From the NCBI GenBank assembly GCA_023245865.1, contig JAHFJN010000001.1, positions 787,637 to 851,636 of the forward strand: a stretch of 64,000 nt of DNA. Reading direction: 5' to 3'. Below, one piece after another: positions 5,749-14,316 of the stretch. Numbering within the stretch: the stretch's first letter is position 1; each line of letters starts with the position of its first letter. Source of the DNA: Candidatus Peribacteria bacterium (GTDB taxonomy: Bacteria; Patescibacteriota; Gracilibacteria; Peribacterales; Peribacteraceae). The notes under the pieces were generated by a model that had not been told where the DNA came from, made no database searches, and saw only the letters and a program-made list of their open reading frames with translations. The position numbers and the translations under genes are program-made.

Positions 5749-8223
5749 ATGAAGATCTCCCTCGAATGGCTCGGCGACTATGTGACATGGATCGAACATG
5801 ATCCCCTGAAGATCGCAGATCGGCTCACACTGCGCACGGCCGAGGTGGAGGAGGTGGAAGTGCAGGGAAAGCTCTTAGAACACTGCTGTGTGGGAGAAGT
5901 CTTGAGCGTCGAGAGACATCCGAGCGCCGATCGCCTCAGTGTGTGCACGGTCCAAACGGACAAAGGCAAAAAAACAGTCGTATGCGGCGGCACCAATGTA
6001 CGGTCCGGCATGCTCGTGGCCTTTGCACACGTAGGTGCGACCGTGAAGTGGCACGGGGAAGGATTGCAAACTCTCGAACGCGTGAAGATCCGCGGCGTCG
6101 ACAGTGAAGGCATGATCTGCGCGGCGGAGGAATTGGAGCTGGAAACAATGTTCCCGCCAAAGAAAGAAGATGGCGAACGGCCGGTCGTGGATTTTTCACA
6201 GCTACGAGCTACGAGCTACGAGCTACGAGTCGGATCATCGCTGCGCGATGCACTCGCGCTCACCGACGTAGTCCTCCACCTCAATAATACCGCCCTTACG
6301 ATGCGGCCGGATCTCTTTTCACATATTGGGGTTGCCCGCGAATGTGTCGCACTGGGCCTTGCGAAGTGGAAGAAGGAACCCGCCCTCGCCACTGCGAAGT
6401 TTCCAAAGACAAAGGGCATCACGATGCACGTAGAATGCGCTGCGCTCGTTCCCCGCTACCTCGGCTGCACGATCGATATCGATGCAATTGACGAAACGCC
6501 CTCTTGGATGAAACGGCGTCTGATGGCTTTGGGACTGCGCCCGATCAATCTTCCTGTCGACATCACAAACTACGTCGCAAGCGAAATCGGCGTCCCCCTC
6601 CACAGCTTCGACATCGATGATCTGCGCGGTGACATTCATCTGCGTCTCTCGAAAAAAGGAGAATCGATCACGACGCTCGATGGCGTGGAGCGATCACTCC
6701 CGGATGGCGCACTCGTACTCAGCGATGGACAAGGCATCTTCGACTTACTCGGGATCATGGGAGGGCTACGCAGCAGCACGAAGGCCTCCACCAGGCATAT
6801 CTACTTGCACGCGGCGGCGCTTGACCCTGCGACCATCCGTCGCGCCGTGATGGCGACAGGACATCGCACCGATGCCGCTACCGTCTATGAAAAAGGGGTC
6901 GCGCCCATCACAACAGAGCAAGGGTTTTTCCGGGCGCTCACCCTCATGCTCGAACTCATGCCGGGAGCATTGATTGCTTCGTCACTCGAAAACAAGGGAA
7001 CGAACGGCAAAGTCTCCGCCATTGCGCTCTCGCTCGACCGCGTCCATCAACTCCTCGGCGCGGCGATCGGAGAAAAAACGATTGTGAAAATCCTGACGGA
7101 TCTTGGGTGCACCGTCGAAGAGACAAGAGACAAGAGACAAGAGACAAGCAAGAGGAAAAATAAAAAAAGTTTGCATCTTGCATCTTGCATCTTGCATGTT
7201 TCCATTCCCGCGCATCGCCTCCGTGACCTGCGTGGTGAGCACGACCTCATCGAGGAAGTCGGCCGCGTGTACGGGTACGAGAATATACAAGATGCAATGC
7301 CTGTGGCACCGATCCAAATTCCCAAACGCGATGAGCGGCTACACAAGATCCGCGATGCACTCAAGGCGGCGAACTTCTTCGAGATCGTCCCACTCTCCTT
7401 CGTGAGTCCAGAGCTCCTCCGGCGCTGCGCCACAGCAACCGAGAATGCAATCGCGATCGAGAACCCGCTCGGCGAAGAGACTTCTTTATTGCAGACTTCC
7501 ACCCTCCCGCATCTGCTCACGCACGCACAGCAGAATTTCCTCGGTGCGCAAGGCCCTCTGAAGACCTTCCACTGTGCGCATGTATTCGAGAAAGGAAAAC
7601 AGGAACATCTCGAGCTTGGACTCCTCGTGTCCGCGAAAGCTGCGACTGACCTCGTGCATGATCCATTCCTGATCGCAAAGGAAAATCTCCTGAACGCCTG
7701 CAACGACGCAGGGTATGAACTTTCCATCGTACTTCCTTCTGCAACTCCCCCCTTCGCTCACCCCGGGCGATGCGCTGCCCTTCTGCATCAGAAAAAAGAG
7801 TGCGGATGGATCTTCGAGATCCACCCCGCGATTCGCTCGGCGTTTGATCTCCCCCACCGCTGCGCTGCAATCATCCTCAATCTCACCTCTTTATTAAAAG
7901 ACTCTCCGCTGCAGAAAATCGCCGCGCCCCTCCCCGCCTTCCCCGCAGTGACCTACGATGAAACGATCGCACGGTCGCACACGCAATCGATCGAAAAATT
8001 ACTGCAGACTTCCCGTGCCGCCAGTACCCTCCTCGAAGACGTTCATATCCATGATCTCTACCAAAGTAAAAATAGTGTCATTCCGAGCGTAGTCGAGGAA
8101 CGACTCATTCCCAATTATAATGTCACTTTCCGTTTCACCTATCGCGCACAGGACCGGACATTGACAGAGGAGGAGGCAAAAGTTGAGCATGGGCGGGTGA
8201 TGGCAAAGATGGCTACCATATAA
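5749..8223 (+). CDS. pheT: Phenylalanyl-tRNA synthetase beta subunit
   Basis: 824 aa. Starts MKISLEWLGDYV as in all PheT, then an EMAP/tRNA-binding-like domain (about 40-150), the B3/B4 editing region, B5, and the C-terminal anticodon-binding FDX-ACB domain. It pairs with PheS to charge tRNA-Phe and edits mis-charged Tyr; pheS is not in this window. Three stretches are translated repeats: near residue 155 (SYELRV), near 460-480 (EETRDKRQETS... then HLASCILHV), and near 778 (SVIPSVVEER). All keep the frame, so the enzyme carries foreign loops or linkers at these points. Confidence 0.95.
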   Translation: MKISLEWLGDYVTWIEHDPLKIADRLTLRTAEVEEVEVQGKLLEHCCVGEVLSVERHPSADRLSVCTVQTDKGKKTVVCGGTNVRSGMLVAFAHVGATVKWHGEGLQTLERVKIRGVDSEGMICAAEELELETMFPPKKEDGERPVVDFSQLRATSYELRVGSSLRDALALTDVVLHLNNTALTMRPDLFSHIGVARECVALGLAKWKKEPALATAKFPKTKGITMHVECAALVPRYLGCTIDIDAIDETPSWMKRRLMALGLRPINLPVDITNYVASEIGVPLHSFDIDDLRGDIHLRLSKKGESITTLDGVERSLPDGALVLSDGQGIFDLLGIMGGLRSSTKASTRHIYLHAAALDPATIRRAVMATGHRTDAATVYEKGVAPITTEQGFFRALTLMLELMPGALIASSLENKGTNGKVSAIALSLDRVHQLLGAAIGEKTIVKILTDLGCTVEETRDKRQETSKRKNKKSLHLASCILHVSIPAHRLRDLRGEHDLIEEVGRVYGYENIQDAMPVAPIQIPKRDERLHKIRDALKAANFFEIVPLSFVSPELLRRCATATENAIAIENPLGEETSLLQTSTLPHLLTHAQQNFLGAQGPLKTFHCAHVFEKGKQEHLELGLLVSAKAATDLVHDPFLIAKENLLNACNDAGYELSIVLPSATPPFAHPGRCAALLHQKKECGWIFEIHPAIRSAFDLPHRCAAIILNLTSLLKDSPLQKIAAPLPAFPAVTYDETIARSHTQSIEKLLQTSRAASTLLEDVHIHDLYQSKNSVIPSVVEERLIPNYNVTFRFTYRAQDRTLTEEEAKVEHGRVMAKMATI
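6200..6230 (+). repeat. Heptamer tandem repeat in frame in pheT
   Basis: Four tandem copies of the unit ACGAGCT or close to it. Encodes LRATSYELRV between the N-terminal and editing domains. Confidence 0.75.
7120..7198 (+). repeat. Family A repeat in frame in pheT
   Basis: Arms are (GAGACAA)n and (CTTGCAT)n around an A-rich centre. The element is read in frame as a Lys/Arg/Glu-rich then hydrophobic stretch inside PheT. Confidence 0.8.
8077..8107 (+). repeat. Family E repeat in frame in pheT
   Basis: GTCATTCCGAGCGTAGTCGA followed by GGAACGACTC, read as VIPSVVEERL close to the C-terminal anticodon-binding domain. Confidence 0.7.
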
Positions 8224-8244
8224 GGAAGTCGAGGCTTCGAAACC

Positions 8245-8265
8245 AAGCCGTTTGCCAAACGGCTT
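8245..8265 (+). terminator. Hairpin after pheT
   Basis: AAGCCGTTT-GCC-AAACGGCTT stem-loop 22 nt after the pheT stop. No T-run follows, and its right end overlaps the -35 of the next gene. Confidence 0.45.
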
Positions 8266-8292
8266 GATGGAATCGATGCAACGTGCTATACT
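8264..8292 (+). promoter_or_regulatory. Promoter of the large SLH-like protein
   Basis: TTGATG (8264-8269), 17-bp spacer, TATACT (8287-8292). The leader to the ATG at 8319 is about 20 nt and contains GGGGAATTTTTCCCC, a small stem that could affect initiation. Confidence 0.7.
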
Positions 8293-8318
8293 GAAGGGGA
8301 ATTTTTCCCCAAACAAAC

Positions 8319-11300
8319 ATGAGATATACAAACAATATCTCCCGCTCGGCTGTCCTCTCCGTTGCGACCGCTGTGGCAGTCGCGGCACTTTCGAGTGACG
8401 CCCTCCTCGGACGCGTCATGTTCGTGGCAGACGCCAGTCCACAGGAAATGTGTCGATCGGGATGCGCGAGCATGCCCGAGACGACGCGAGCATCCTGCCT
8501 CAGCGGATGTGATTCCATGGGATCGGGCGGTGGGGGAAACTACACGCCTCCTCCTTCCACAGGTGGAAGCTACACACCTCCTGCCGGCAATATGTCACCT
8601 GACGCATGTAAGGCAGGTTGCACGATCGGCAATATGCCAAATGCCACTCCGGAGATGCTGGCATCCTGTATGCGAGGCTGTGATTCGATGGGAACGAGTG
8701 GCGGAATGGGCGGCGGCGGAACCTCATGTTCGCAACCGCAGCCAACCAACTGGCCGGACTGTCAGACGATCTCTTGTGTGAGCAATATGTGGAGCTGCAC
8801 AGTGATGAAATCAGGAGCGGGCGGAGGCTACACAGCACCGGGCAGCGGGATGACAGGCGGCGGCTACACTGTCCCGGGAAGCGGCGGACAGAGCCCCTAC
8901 GACATGTGTAAAACAAACTGTGGCAGCAATAGCGATTGCGTAACGCGCTACTGCGATCCGATGCTCCCGCGAAGTGCTTCTTCTGTGAGCAGCACGATGT
9001 CTGCAACGAACGGCGGCACTTCTGGCACGGAGCGCTGCTTCGTCAGTGCAACATGGAAGCGCACGGACGGCAGCACGTTCGGGGGATCGCTGTCTTGCAC
9101 CAGAAATGGGACAAGCTGGACGGATTGCCGTGAATTTACGGAGAACGGGGCGTCCGTTTCCAACGCGAATGTCAGCAAGTTTGAGGGCTCAACCAGTTGC
9201 TACCTCACGGGCGGCACCTCCGGGACCACCGGTGGCGGCAGCATGGGCAGCAATGCCTCCATGAACGGTGGCATGATGGGTGGAAGCATGATGAAAAACT
9301 GCACCTATCCGCGCGCGCGGATCCGCGTCAACGGCCAGTCGACCGATGCGTCCGTGACGTGCGAAGGAGATTACATCAACTGTCGAGGGCCTAGTGGCAC
9401 CTTGGCGCGAGGAGATATCGATTCCCTCGGTGCCCCGAGCGCATGCGATTCCGGTTGGAACGGTGGCGGAATGAATGGCGGAACGGATCCCTACGCTGCA
9501 TGCAACATGGTTTGTACGGACCCCTCAAAGACGACCGAGGCGAAACGTCCGGAATGCACGCGTCAGTGTGATACGCAATTTGGGAGGGGCATGAATGGCG
9601 GTATGAACGGCGGAGGGTATATGGGAGGAAGCGGACCGCAGCAGTATCGCTGCAAATACCCGAACGGAAAAACACTCTGGTGCACAAGCCCGCATGTGAA
9701 TTGCAGTGAGAGCCAAAATAACGGCGTGATTCTCACCAGCTACCAAGTCGGCGCCAACGGTGGAACGGCTGATTGCGTTATGGAGGGAAGCACGATGAGC
9801 GTGGGGGCAAACGGTGAGGCGATGCAACGCAACTGGAACAACAGTTCCATGGGACAGTATTCTTCGTATGGGACGTACATGCCGATGCCGAACACGACCG
9901 GTGTCTACATTCCTCAATATAACGTGACGTCGCAGTGCGACAACATCCGCGCAAAGATCCCGATGCTCAGCGACATGCCGGAGCTCCAAGATCAAGCAAA
10001 AGCACTGCTGACGCAGTGTGAACAGGGTGGTAAGAAAACGACGAAGACGACAGCGGATCAAGGCAACCAGCTGCGCACCGCGGTCGAGCAGATTCAGCAG
10101 CAAGTGTACGTGCAAAATGCCTGCAACCAGGTGAAGCAGAGCATGCAGGAAGCCGATCATGCGATGACGGTCTTTGCGCCGCAGATGATGAAAAAGGTGA
10201 AGAGCAAGACGGCATTCGAGAAACTGCAGAGCCTGCTCGAGACCGGGCGGTCGATCCTGAGCGATGCTCAGAACGCCGTGCAGCAGAATCAGTGTGACAA
10301 AGCCATTTCGATCATGGACACGATGCAGCCGCAGGTCGGCGATCCGTTCCAGCAAATCGTCATGAATGCCGGGGTGAACGGGGGTGACACGAACTTCGTC
10401 GATTACGCGGACAACGTCGCAACTCTCTCGGAAAATCTTGCAAGCGACGGAGGAAACAATTCAACGCAGATCGCGACGACGATCAAGGCGCGCGGCTACG
10501 ACAAGGGCCAGACAATCGCACTCCTCAGTACCATTGATCGCAGCGTCATCCAGGAATACTTGAATGCCACGGGCGATAAGCAAGGAGGTGCCGACGCACT
10601 GAACGTCGCCGTCCAAACGGGCCTCGGCGCCACGGATACGGAGGATCTCCTCAAGACAAAAAATGCGCTGCTCAAGGAAATAACCGATCTCCAGAATACA
10701 GCCAAGAACCTGAAAGCTGACGTCCAAGCGTCACTCGCAATGATCAAGAACTATATTTTTGATCCTTCCGTGCAAGCGGATGCCAGTGCGCTCATTGCGG
10801 ACGCAGCAACGCTCTCGGCAAAAGAATTGCAAGCACGGTTCGATGTATTGAAGACAAAATCCAATACCCAAGCATGGGGCTTTGGTGATGTGAATGGATA
10901 TGGCGACCACTCATGGGCAGCTGCACACATCAAAGCGACCGTACAGGCGGGGCTCTTCAAGGGAGTGGATGCGAGCGGCAAAGAATTCGCACCTGATCAA
11001 TCGGCGAACGTCGCGCAGGTGATGACGGTCGTCGCACGCGCGCTCGATGTGAATGGCGATGGCTCCTCCCCTGTCTCCACGATTGCCAAGAACTCGCCCG
11101 CATGGGCACAAAGTGCGGCATCAGGTCTGGAGGATAACGGTGTGGATCTTGCCACTATCTTTGAGGACAGCAAGCCCGGCGACGCGGCGACGCGCATTGA
11201 AATCGCGCGCTTGATCACTTCGGCCTTCTCGCTGCCGGAGGGCGACACCTCCGCGGTTGCAGACTACAAGGATGTGCAGGGGCTCTCGGAGGAAGATCAA

Positions 11301-11822
11301 TTGGCTGTCGCCACGGTGGTTGAGGCCGGAATCATGACCGGCACCGACGGTGCCTTCGATCCCGATGGTATTTTCAATCGCGCACAATTTGCCACGGTGA
11401 TGGACCGCGTCCTGTCATGGGAGAACGCTGATCAGGTATCTGCTTCAGGGGGCACAACCCCATCTCAGAATGTCTCGAATACCACTGGACAATCGGCAGA
11501 AACAAGCTCCGAGACTACTCATGCCGCGGCACCTGCAAAACCGACGGAGCCTTCTATGAATCTGAACGAGATGAAGGAGAGTGATGTGAATATCGCGCGC
11601 GCTGTCGTTGCACAGTGGATCGGACTCCACAAGAGAACGGATCCTCTCTACAACGACGCAGTGAAAACACAGAAAGAATTGGACAGTTTCTACACCGGAG
11701 TCATCAGCGGTTACAAGAGTACGATCGGCTTGACATTCGATGTCCAAAATCAGCTCAGTGACGAACGATTCAAGACATTGAAGAAGATTTTGATTGAACA
11801 GGAAATGGGCGCGGCACAGTAA
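8319..11822 (+). CDS. Giant Cys/Gly-rich exported protein with SLH-like C-terminus
   Basis: 1167 aa. A hydrophobic leader (about 10-38) is followed by four short modules of twin CxxxC motifs: C45/C49/C60/C64, C97/C101/C117/C121, and two more at about 193-220 and 393-415. They are joined by Gly/Met/Ser/Pro linkers. Between them are three copies of a four-Cys domain (for example CFVSATWKRTDG...). A Gln/Lys-rich helical part follows (about 540-850). Residues about 851-1037 hold three S-layer-homology-like repeats (FGDVNGYGDHSWAAAHIKA, APDQSANVAQVMTVVARAL, DPDGIFNRAQFATVMDRVL). Probably an envelope protein held through SLH repeats. A good promoter and terminator make it a single-gene unit. The twin CxxxC/SLH combination is not one I recognise. 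Confidence 0.8.
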   Translation: MRYTNNISRSAVLSVATAVAVAALSSDALLGRVMFVADASPQEMCRSGCASMPETTRASCLSGCDSMGSGGGGNYTPPPSTGGSYTPPAGNMSPDACKAGCTIGNMPNATPEMLASCMRGCDSMGTSGGMGGGGTSCSQPQPTNWPDCQTISCVSNMWSCTVMKSGAGGGYTAPGSGMTGGGYTVPGSGGQSPYDMCKTNCGSNSDCVTRYCDPMLPRSASSVSSTMSATNGGTSGTERCFVSATWKRTDGSTFGGSLSCTRNGTSWTDCREFTENGASVSNANVSKFEGSTSCYLTGGTSGTTGGGSMGSNASMNGGMMGGSMMKNCTYPRARIRVNGQSTDASVTCEGDYINCRGPSGTLARGDIDSLGAPSACDSGWNGGGMNGGTDPYAACNMVCTDPSKTTEAKRPECTRQCDTQFGRGMNGGMNGGGYMGGSGPQQYRCKYPNGKTLWCTSPHVNCSESQNNGVILTSYQVGANGGTADCVMEGSTMSVGANGEAMQRNWNNSSMGQYSSYGTYMPMPNTTGVYIPQYNVTSQCDNIRAKIPMLSDMPELQDQAKALLTQCEQGGKKTTKTTADQGNQLRTAVEQIQQQVYVQNACNQVKQSMQEADHAMTVFAPQMMKKVKSKTAFEKLQSLLETGRSILSDAQNAVQQNQCDKAISIMDTMQPQVGDPFQQIVMNAGVNGGDTNFVDYADNVATLSENLASDGGNNSTQIATTIKARGYDKGQTIALLSTIDRSVIQEYLNATGDKQGGADALNVAVQTGLGATDTEDLLKTKNALLKEITDLQNTAKNLKADVQASLAMIKNYIFDPSVQADASALIADAATLSAKELQARFDVLKTKSNTQAWGFGDVNGYGDHSWAAAHIKATVQAGLFKGVDASGKEFAPDQSANVAQVMTVVARALDVNGDGSSPVSTIAKNSPAWAQSAASGLEDNGVDLATIFEDSKPGDAATRIEIARLITSAFSLPEGDTSAVADYKDVQGLSEEDQLAVATVVEAGIMTGTDGAFDPDGIFNRAQFATVMDRVLSWENADQVSASGGTTPSQNVSNTTGQSAETSSETTHAAAPAKPTEPSMNLNEMKESDVNIARAVVAQWIGLHKRTDPLYNDAVKTQKELDSFYTGVISGYKSTIGLTFDVQNQLSDERFKTLKKILIEQEMGAAQ

Positions 11823-11840
11823 GTAAATGAAATGTCGTAC

Positions 11841-11868
11841 GGAGAGGCGTAGCGCGCTACGCCTCTCC
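11841..11868 (+). terminator. Terminator of the SLH-like gene
   Basis: Near-perfect GGAGAGGCGTAGC / GCTACGCCTCTCC hairpin followed by TTT, 18 nt after the stop. The -10 box of the next gene begins 5 nt later. Confidence 0.75.
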
Positions 11869-11873
11869 TTTGC

Positions 11874-11879
11874 TATACT
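11874..11879 (+). promoter_or_regulatory. -10 box of the adenosyltransferase gene (leaderless)
   Basis: TATACT ends 9 nt before the ATG at 11889. There is no good -35 because that position lies in the terminator stem. Confidence 0.5.
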
Positions 11880-11888
11880 GAACATTCC

Positions 11889-12434
11889 ATGAGCATCGTC
11901 ACCAAAACCGGCGACAAAGGAGAGACCGGGCTCTACGGCGGGCGCAGGGTGAGCAAAGCAAAAACACGGATGCACGCGATAGGCAGCCTCGACGAACTGA
12001 GTGCAATCCTCGGACTTGTCCTTGCGGAGCGCATGCTGCCGCCGACCCTCCGCATAGGACTGGTGCGGATTCAGAATCAGCTCTTTACGCTCGGTGCGGA
12101 TCTCGCAACGCCTCTCACGCCCCCGACCCCGACGAAACGGATCTTGGAAAAGCATGTCCATGAACTCGAAGAATGGATTGCAGAGTGGGAAGCGCGTCTG
12201 CCCCCGCTTACAAAATTTATCTTGCCGGGTGGGAGCAAAATCGGGGCCGAGCTCCACGTTTCACGTACCGTGTGCCGCCGCGCGGAACGGTGGATTGTAG
12301 CGGTGAAGGAAACCGAAGACGTGAATCCGCACGCACTCATATACATCAATCGCCTGAGTGATCTTCTGTTCTTGTTGGCGCGGGCGGTGAATAAAGAGGG
12401 GGACGTACAAGAGAGGGAGGTGGAATATACATAA
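11889..12434 (+). CDS. PduO-type cob(I)alamin adenosyltransferase
   Basis: 181 aa. Transfers the adenosyl group of ATP to cob(I)alamin, making adenosylcobalamin. The ATP-binding N-terminus TKTGDKGETGL, the C-terminal VCRRAERW and the YINRLSDLLF motif define the PduO/MMAB family at full length. No B12-dependent enzyme or B12 pathway gene is in the window, so it probably serves salvaged cobalamin. The start is supported by TATACT 9 nt upstream. Confidence 0.93.
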   Translation: MSIVTKTGDKGETGLYGGRRVSKAKTRMHAIGSLDELSAILGLVLAERMLPPTLRIGLVRIQNQLFTLGADLATPLTPPTPTKRILEKHVHELEEWIAEWEARLPPLTKFILPGGSKIGAELHVSRTVCRRAERWIVAVKETEDVNPHALIYINRLSDLLFLLARAVNKEGDVQEREVEYT

Positions 12435-12453
12435 CAAGAAAGGACAACTCCCC

Positions 12454-12482
12454 TTGACCATCTTCCTCGGAATGGGTACTTT
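12454..12482 (+). promoter_or_regulatory. rpmH promoter
   Basis: TTGACC (12454-12459), 17-bp spacer, TACTTT (12477-12482). Leader of about 18 nt to the ATG at 12507. Confidence 0.6.
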
Positions 12483-12506
12483 GCATGCCCGGTTCCCCTC
12501 CTCACA

Positions 12507-12650
12507 ATGCTTGGAAAATTAAAATGGCGCAGAAGACTCCGCAGGCATGGATTCCTCCACCGCATGAAAACAAGTGACGGCCGCAAAGTTCTGAGTCGTC
12601 GTCGCGCCAGCGGCCGCAAGCGCCTGACGGTGCAGAAGAAGGGGAAATAG
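12507..12650 (+). CDS. rpmH: 50S ribosomal protein L34
   Basis: 47 aa, very basic: [20 protein letters not shown], then [20 protein letters not shown] and a TVQKKGK end. The RRHGF, GRKVL and RRRxxGRKRL blocks are the L34 signature. The beginning differs from the usual KRTYQPS. In most bacteria L34 lies near rnpA/dnaA; here it stands alone between the adenosyltransferase and a family B repeat. Confidence 0.92.
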   Translation: MLGKLKWRRRLRRHGFLHRMKTSDGRKVLSRRRASGRKRLTVQKKGK

Positions 12651-12746
12651 GAATATCGGAATAACGGGGATTGGAATAACGGGGCCCCTGTTACCCCGTT
12701 ACTCTGTTATTCTGTTACTCTGTTACACCGTTACTCTGTTATTCTA
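12651..12746. repeat. Family B inverted repeat
   Basis: GGAATAACGGGGATTGGAAT on the left and GTTACTCTGTTATTCTGTTA on the right, with extra tandem units. It starts right after the rpmH stop and ends 5 nt before the next ATG, with TTATTCT in -10 position. Other copies lie at 19845-19908 and 49921-49994. Confidence 0.8.
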
Positions 12747-12751
12747 CATTC

Positions 12752-13045
12752 ATGCTCCGCTACCTCCACTCCCTCTCGGCTGTTCTGTTTTACCTTCTTG
12801 GCGGGAGTATGTTTGCGCTCTACCAGCTCACCTACAACGGCATTGCCGTGACAACAAGTATGGAGTGGATGCGAATCGGTACGTTGCCTCTTCTGCTCGC
12901 AGGAATGCTCTTTGGGGGACTCAGCATCTATCAGTCGCTCGCAGGCAATGAGGGACGATCCTGGAAAATCGGCCTGCTCGTAGGACTGCCGCTGCTCTGC
13001 CTCTTTGTGATCTTTGTTTCGATCAATTTCCGCCCACTCCCCTGA
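12752..13045 (+). CDS. Unknown three-helix membrane protein, 97 aa
   Basis: Starts MLRYLHSLSAVLFYLLGGSM. Hydrophobic segments at about 5-25, 44-62 and 72-92. The stop overlaps the next start as TGATG, so it is translationally coupled to the M16 peptidase and may assist it at the membrane (inference). No family recognised. Confidence 0.65.
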   Translation: MLRYLHSLSAVLFYLLGGSMFALYQLTYNGIAVTTSMEWMRIGTLPLLLAGMLFGGLSIYQSLAGNEGRSWKIGLLVGLPLLCLFVIFVSINFRPLP

Positions 13046-14316
13046 TGCACAGTATGTATGCACTCGAACGCCTCGTCTCAGGGCTCCCCATCCTCACTGC
13101 ACCGGTCGAAGGAACCGCAGCCGTCACGGTGATGGTCTTTGCAAAAGCAGGATCGCGGTACGAAAAAGACAGCGAGCGCGGCATCAGTCATTTTTTGGAA
13201 CACATGTTCTTTAAGGGCGGAAACAAATTCAAGACAACGGAGGAGGTGAGCGCCGCAATCGACGGCGTCGGGGGCGACTTCAACGCGTTCACGGGGAAAG
13301 AATATGCAGGCTACTACGTGAAAGTCTCCGCGGATCAGACCGAACTCGCGTGCGATGTCCTGAGCGACATGCTGCTCCACGCAAGTTTTCCGCCGGAGGA
13401 GATCGACAAAGAACGCGGCGTGATCATGGAAGAAGAACGCATGTACCAAGACACCCCCATGTACCGCGCGGGGTGGGATTTCGAGGAGCTGCTGTTTGGC
13501 GATCACCCGCTCGGCTGGGACACCATCGGCACCGAGAAAGTGATCAAGTCCGTGCAGCAGAAAGACTTCAAGAAGCACCGCGACGCCCTCTATGGACCGA
13601 AAAGCTGCGTGCTTACGTTTGCAGGAAAAGTCACGCCGGAGGAATCACTCGCATACGCGAAACGTTTTTTTGACCCCCTCGCGGGCGGACAAGATCACAC
13701 CTTCGAGCCGCTCACCAAATTTGGTCCGGAGCGCATCTTCTTGCGCGAGAAGAACACCGAGCAAGCGCACCTCGTTCTCGGGGTCCCCGGCATCTCCTCG
13801 CTGGACTCTGATCACTTCGTGCATAAAATTCTTGCCATCATTCTCGGCGGCAACATGAGCTCGCGAATGTTCCTGCGGATCCGCGAGGCCAAAGGACTCT
13901 GCTACTACATTTCGACCGAGACTGATAATTACCTCGATGCGGGCGCGCTCTCTACGCGCGCGGGTGTGGATCAGTCGCGTCTCGACGAGGCGATCAGCTC
14001 GATCATCCATGAATACCTCCTCTGCGCAAAAGAAGGCGTGACCGAGGAAGAGCTCAAGCGCGCGAAGGATTTTTTGAAAGGCAAAATCACGCTCAGTATG
14101 GAGGACTGCGAAGAGCGCGCGCACTTCTACGGCAAGCAACAACTGCTCTATCCGCATGTGCGCGATATTCCGGATTACTTTCAGGAAATCGATGCCGTCA
14201 CAAAAGAGCGCGTCGACGCGCTTGCGAAGAAATTATTGAAGCAGGAGGAATTGCGGTTGGTGGTGATCGGGAAGGATGGGAATAAAACGAGGTTTGAGAA
14301 GTTACTGCGCGCCTAA
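13045..14316 (+). CDS. M16 family zinc peptidase
   Basis: 423 aa. The inverted zinc motif HFLEH (residues 49-53), followed by the FFKGG and FNAFTGKEYAGYYVKV blocks and a second domain with GGNMSSRMFLRIREAKGLCYYI, is typical of the processing-peptidase-like M16B branch. Degrades or trims peptides. The start overlaps the previous stop by 1 nt; MYALERL three codons in is an alternative. The 3' end overlaps the convergent gene by 15 nt. Confidence 0.93.
   Translation: MHSMYALERLVSGLPILTAPVEGTAAVTVMVFAKAGSRYEKDSERGISHFLEHMFFKGGNKFKTTEEVSAAIDGVGGDFNAFTGKEYAGYYVKVSADQTELACDVLSDMLLHASFPPEEIDKERGVIMEEERMYQDTPMYRAGWDFEELLFGDHPLGWDTIGTEKVIKSVQQKDFKKHRDALYGPKSCVLTFAGKVTPEESLAYAKRFFDPLAGGQDHTFEPLTKFGPERIFLREKNTEQAHLVLGVPGISSLDSDHFVHKILAIILGGNMSSRMFLRIREAKGLCYYISTETDNYLDAGALSTRAGVDQSRLDEAISSIIHEYLLCAKEGVTEEELKRAKDFLKGKITLSMEDCEERAHFYGKQQLLYPHVRDIPDYFQEIDAVTKERVDALAKKLLKQEELRLVVIGKDGNKTRFEKLLRA

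Noticed and set aside
5749-8223. Possible frameshifts in pheT at the repeat-rich segments
   Set aside because: The frame stays open and recognisable PheT sequence continues on both sides of every repeat.
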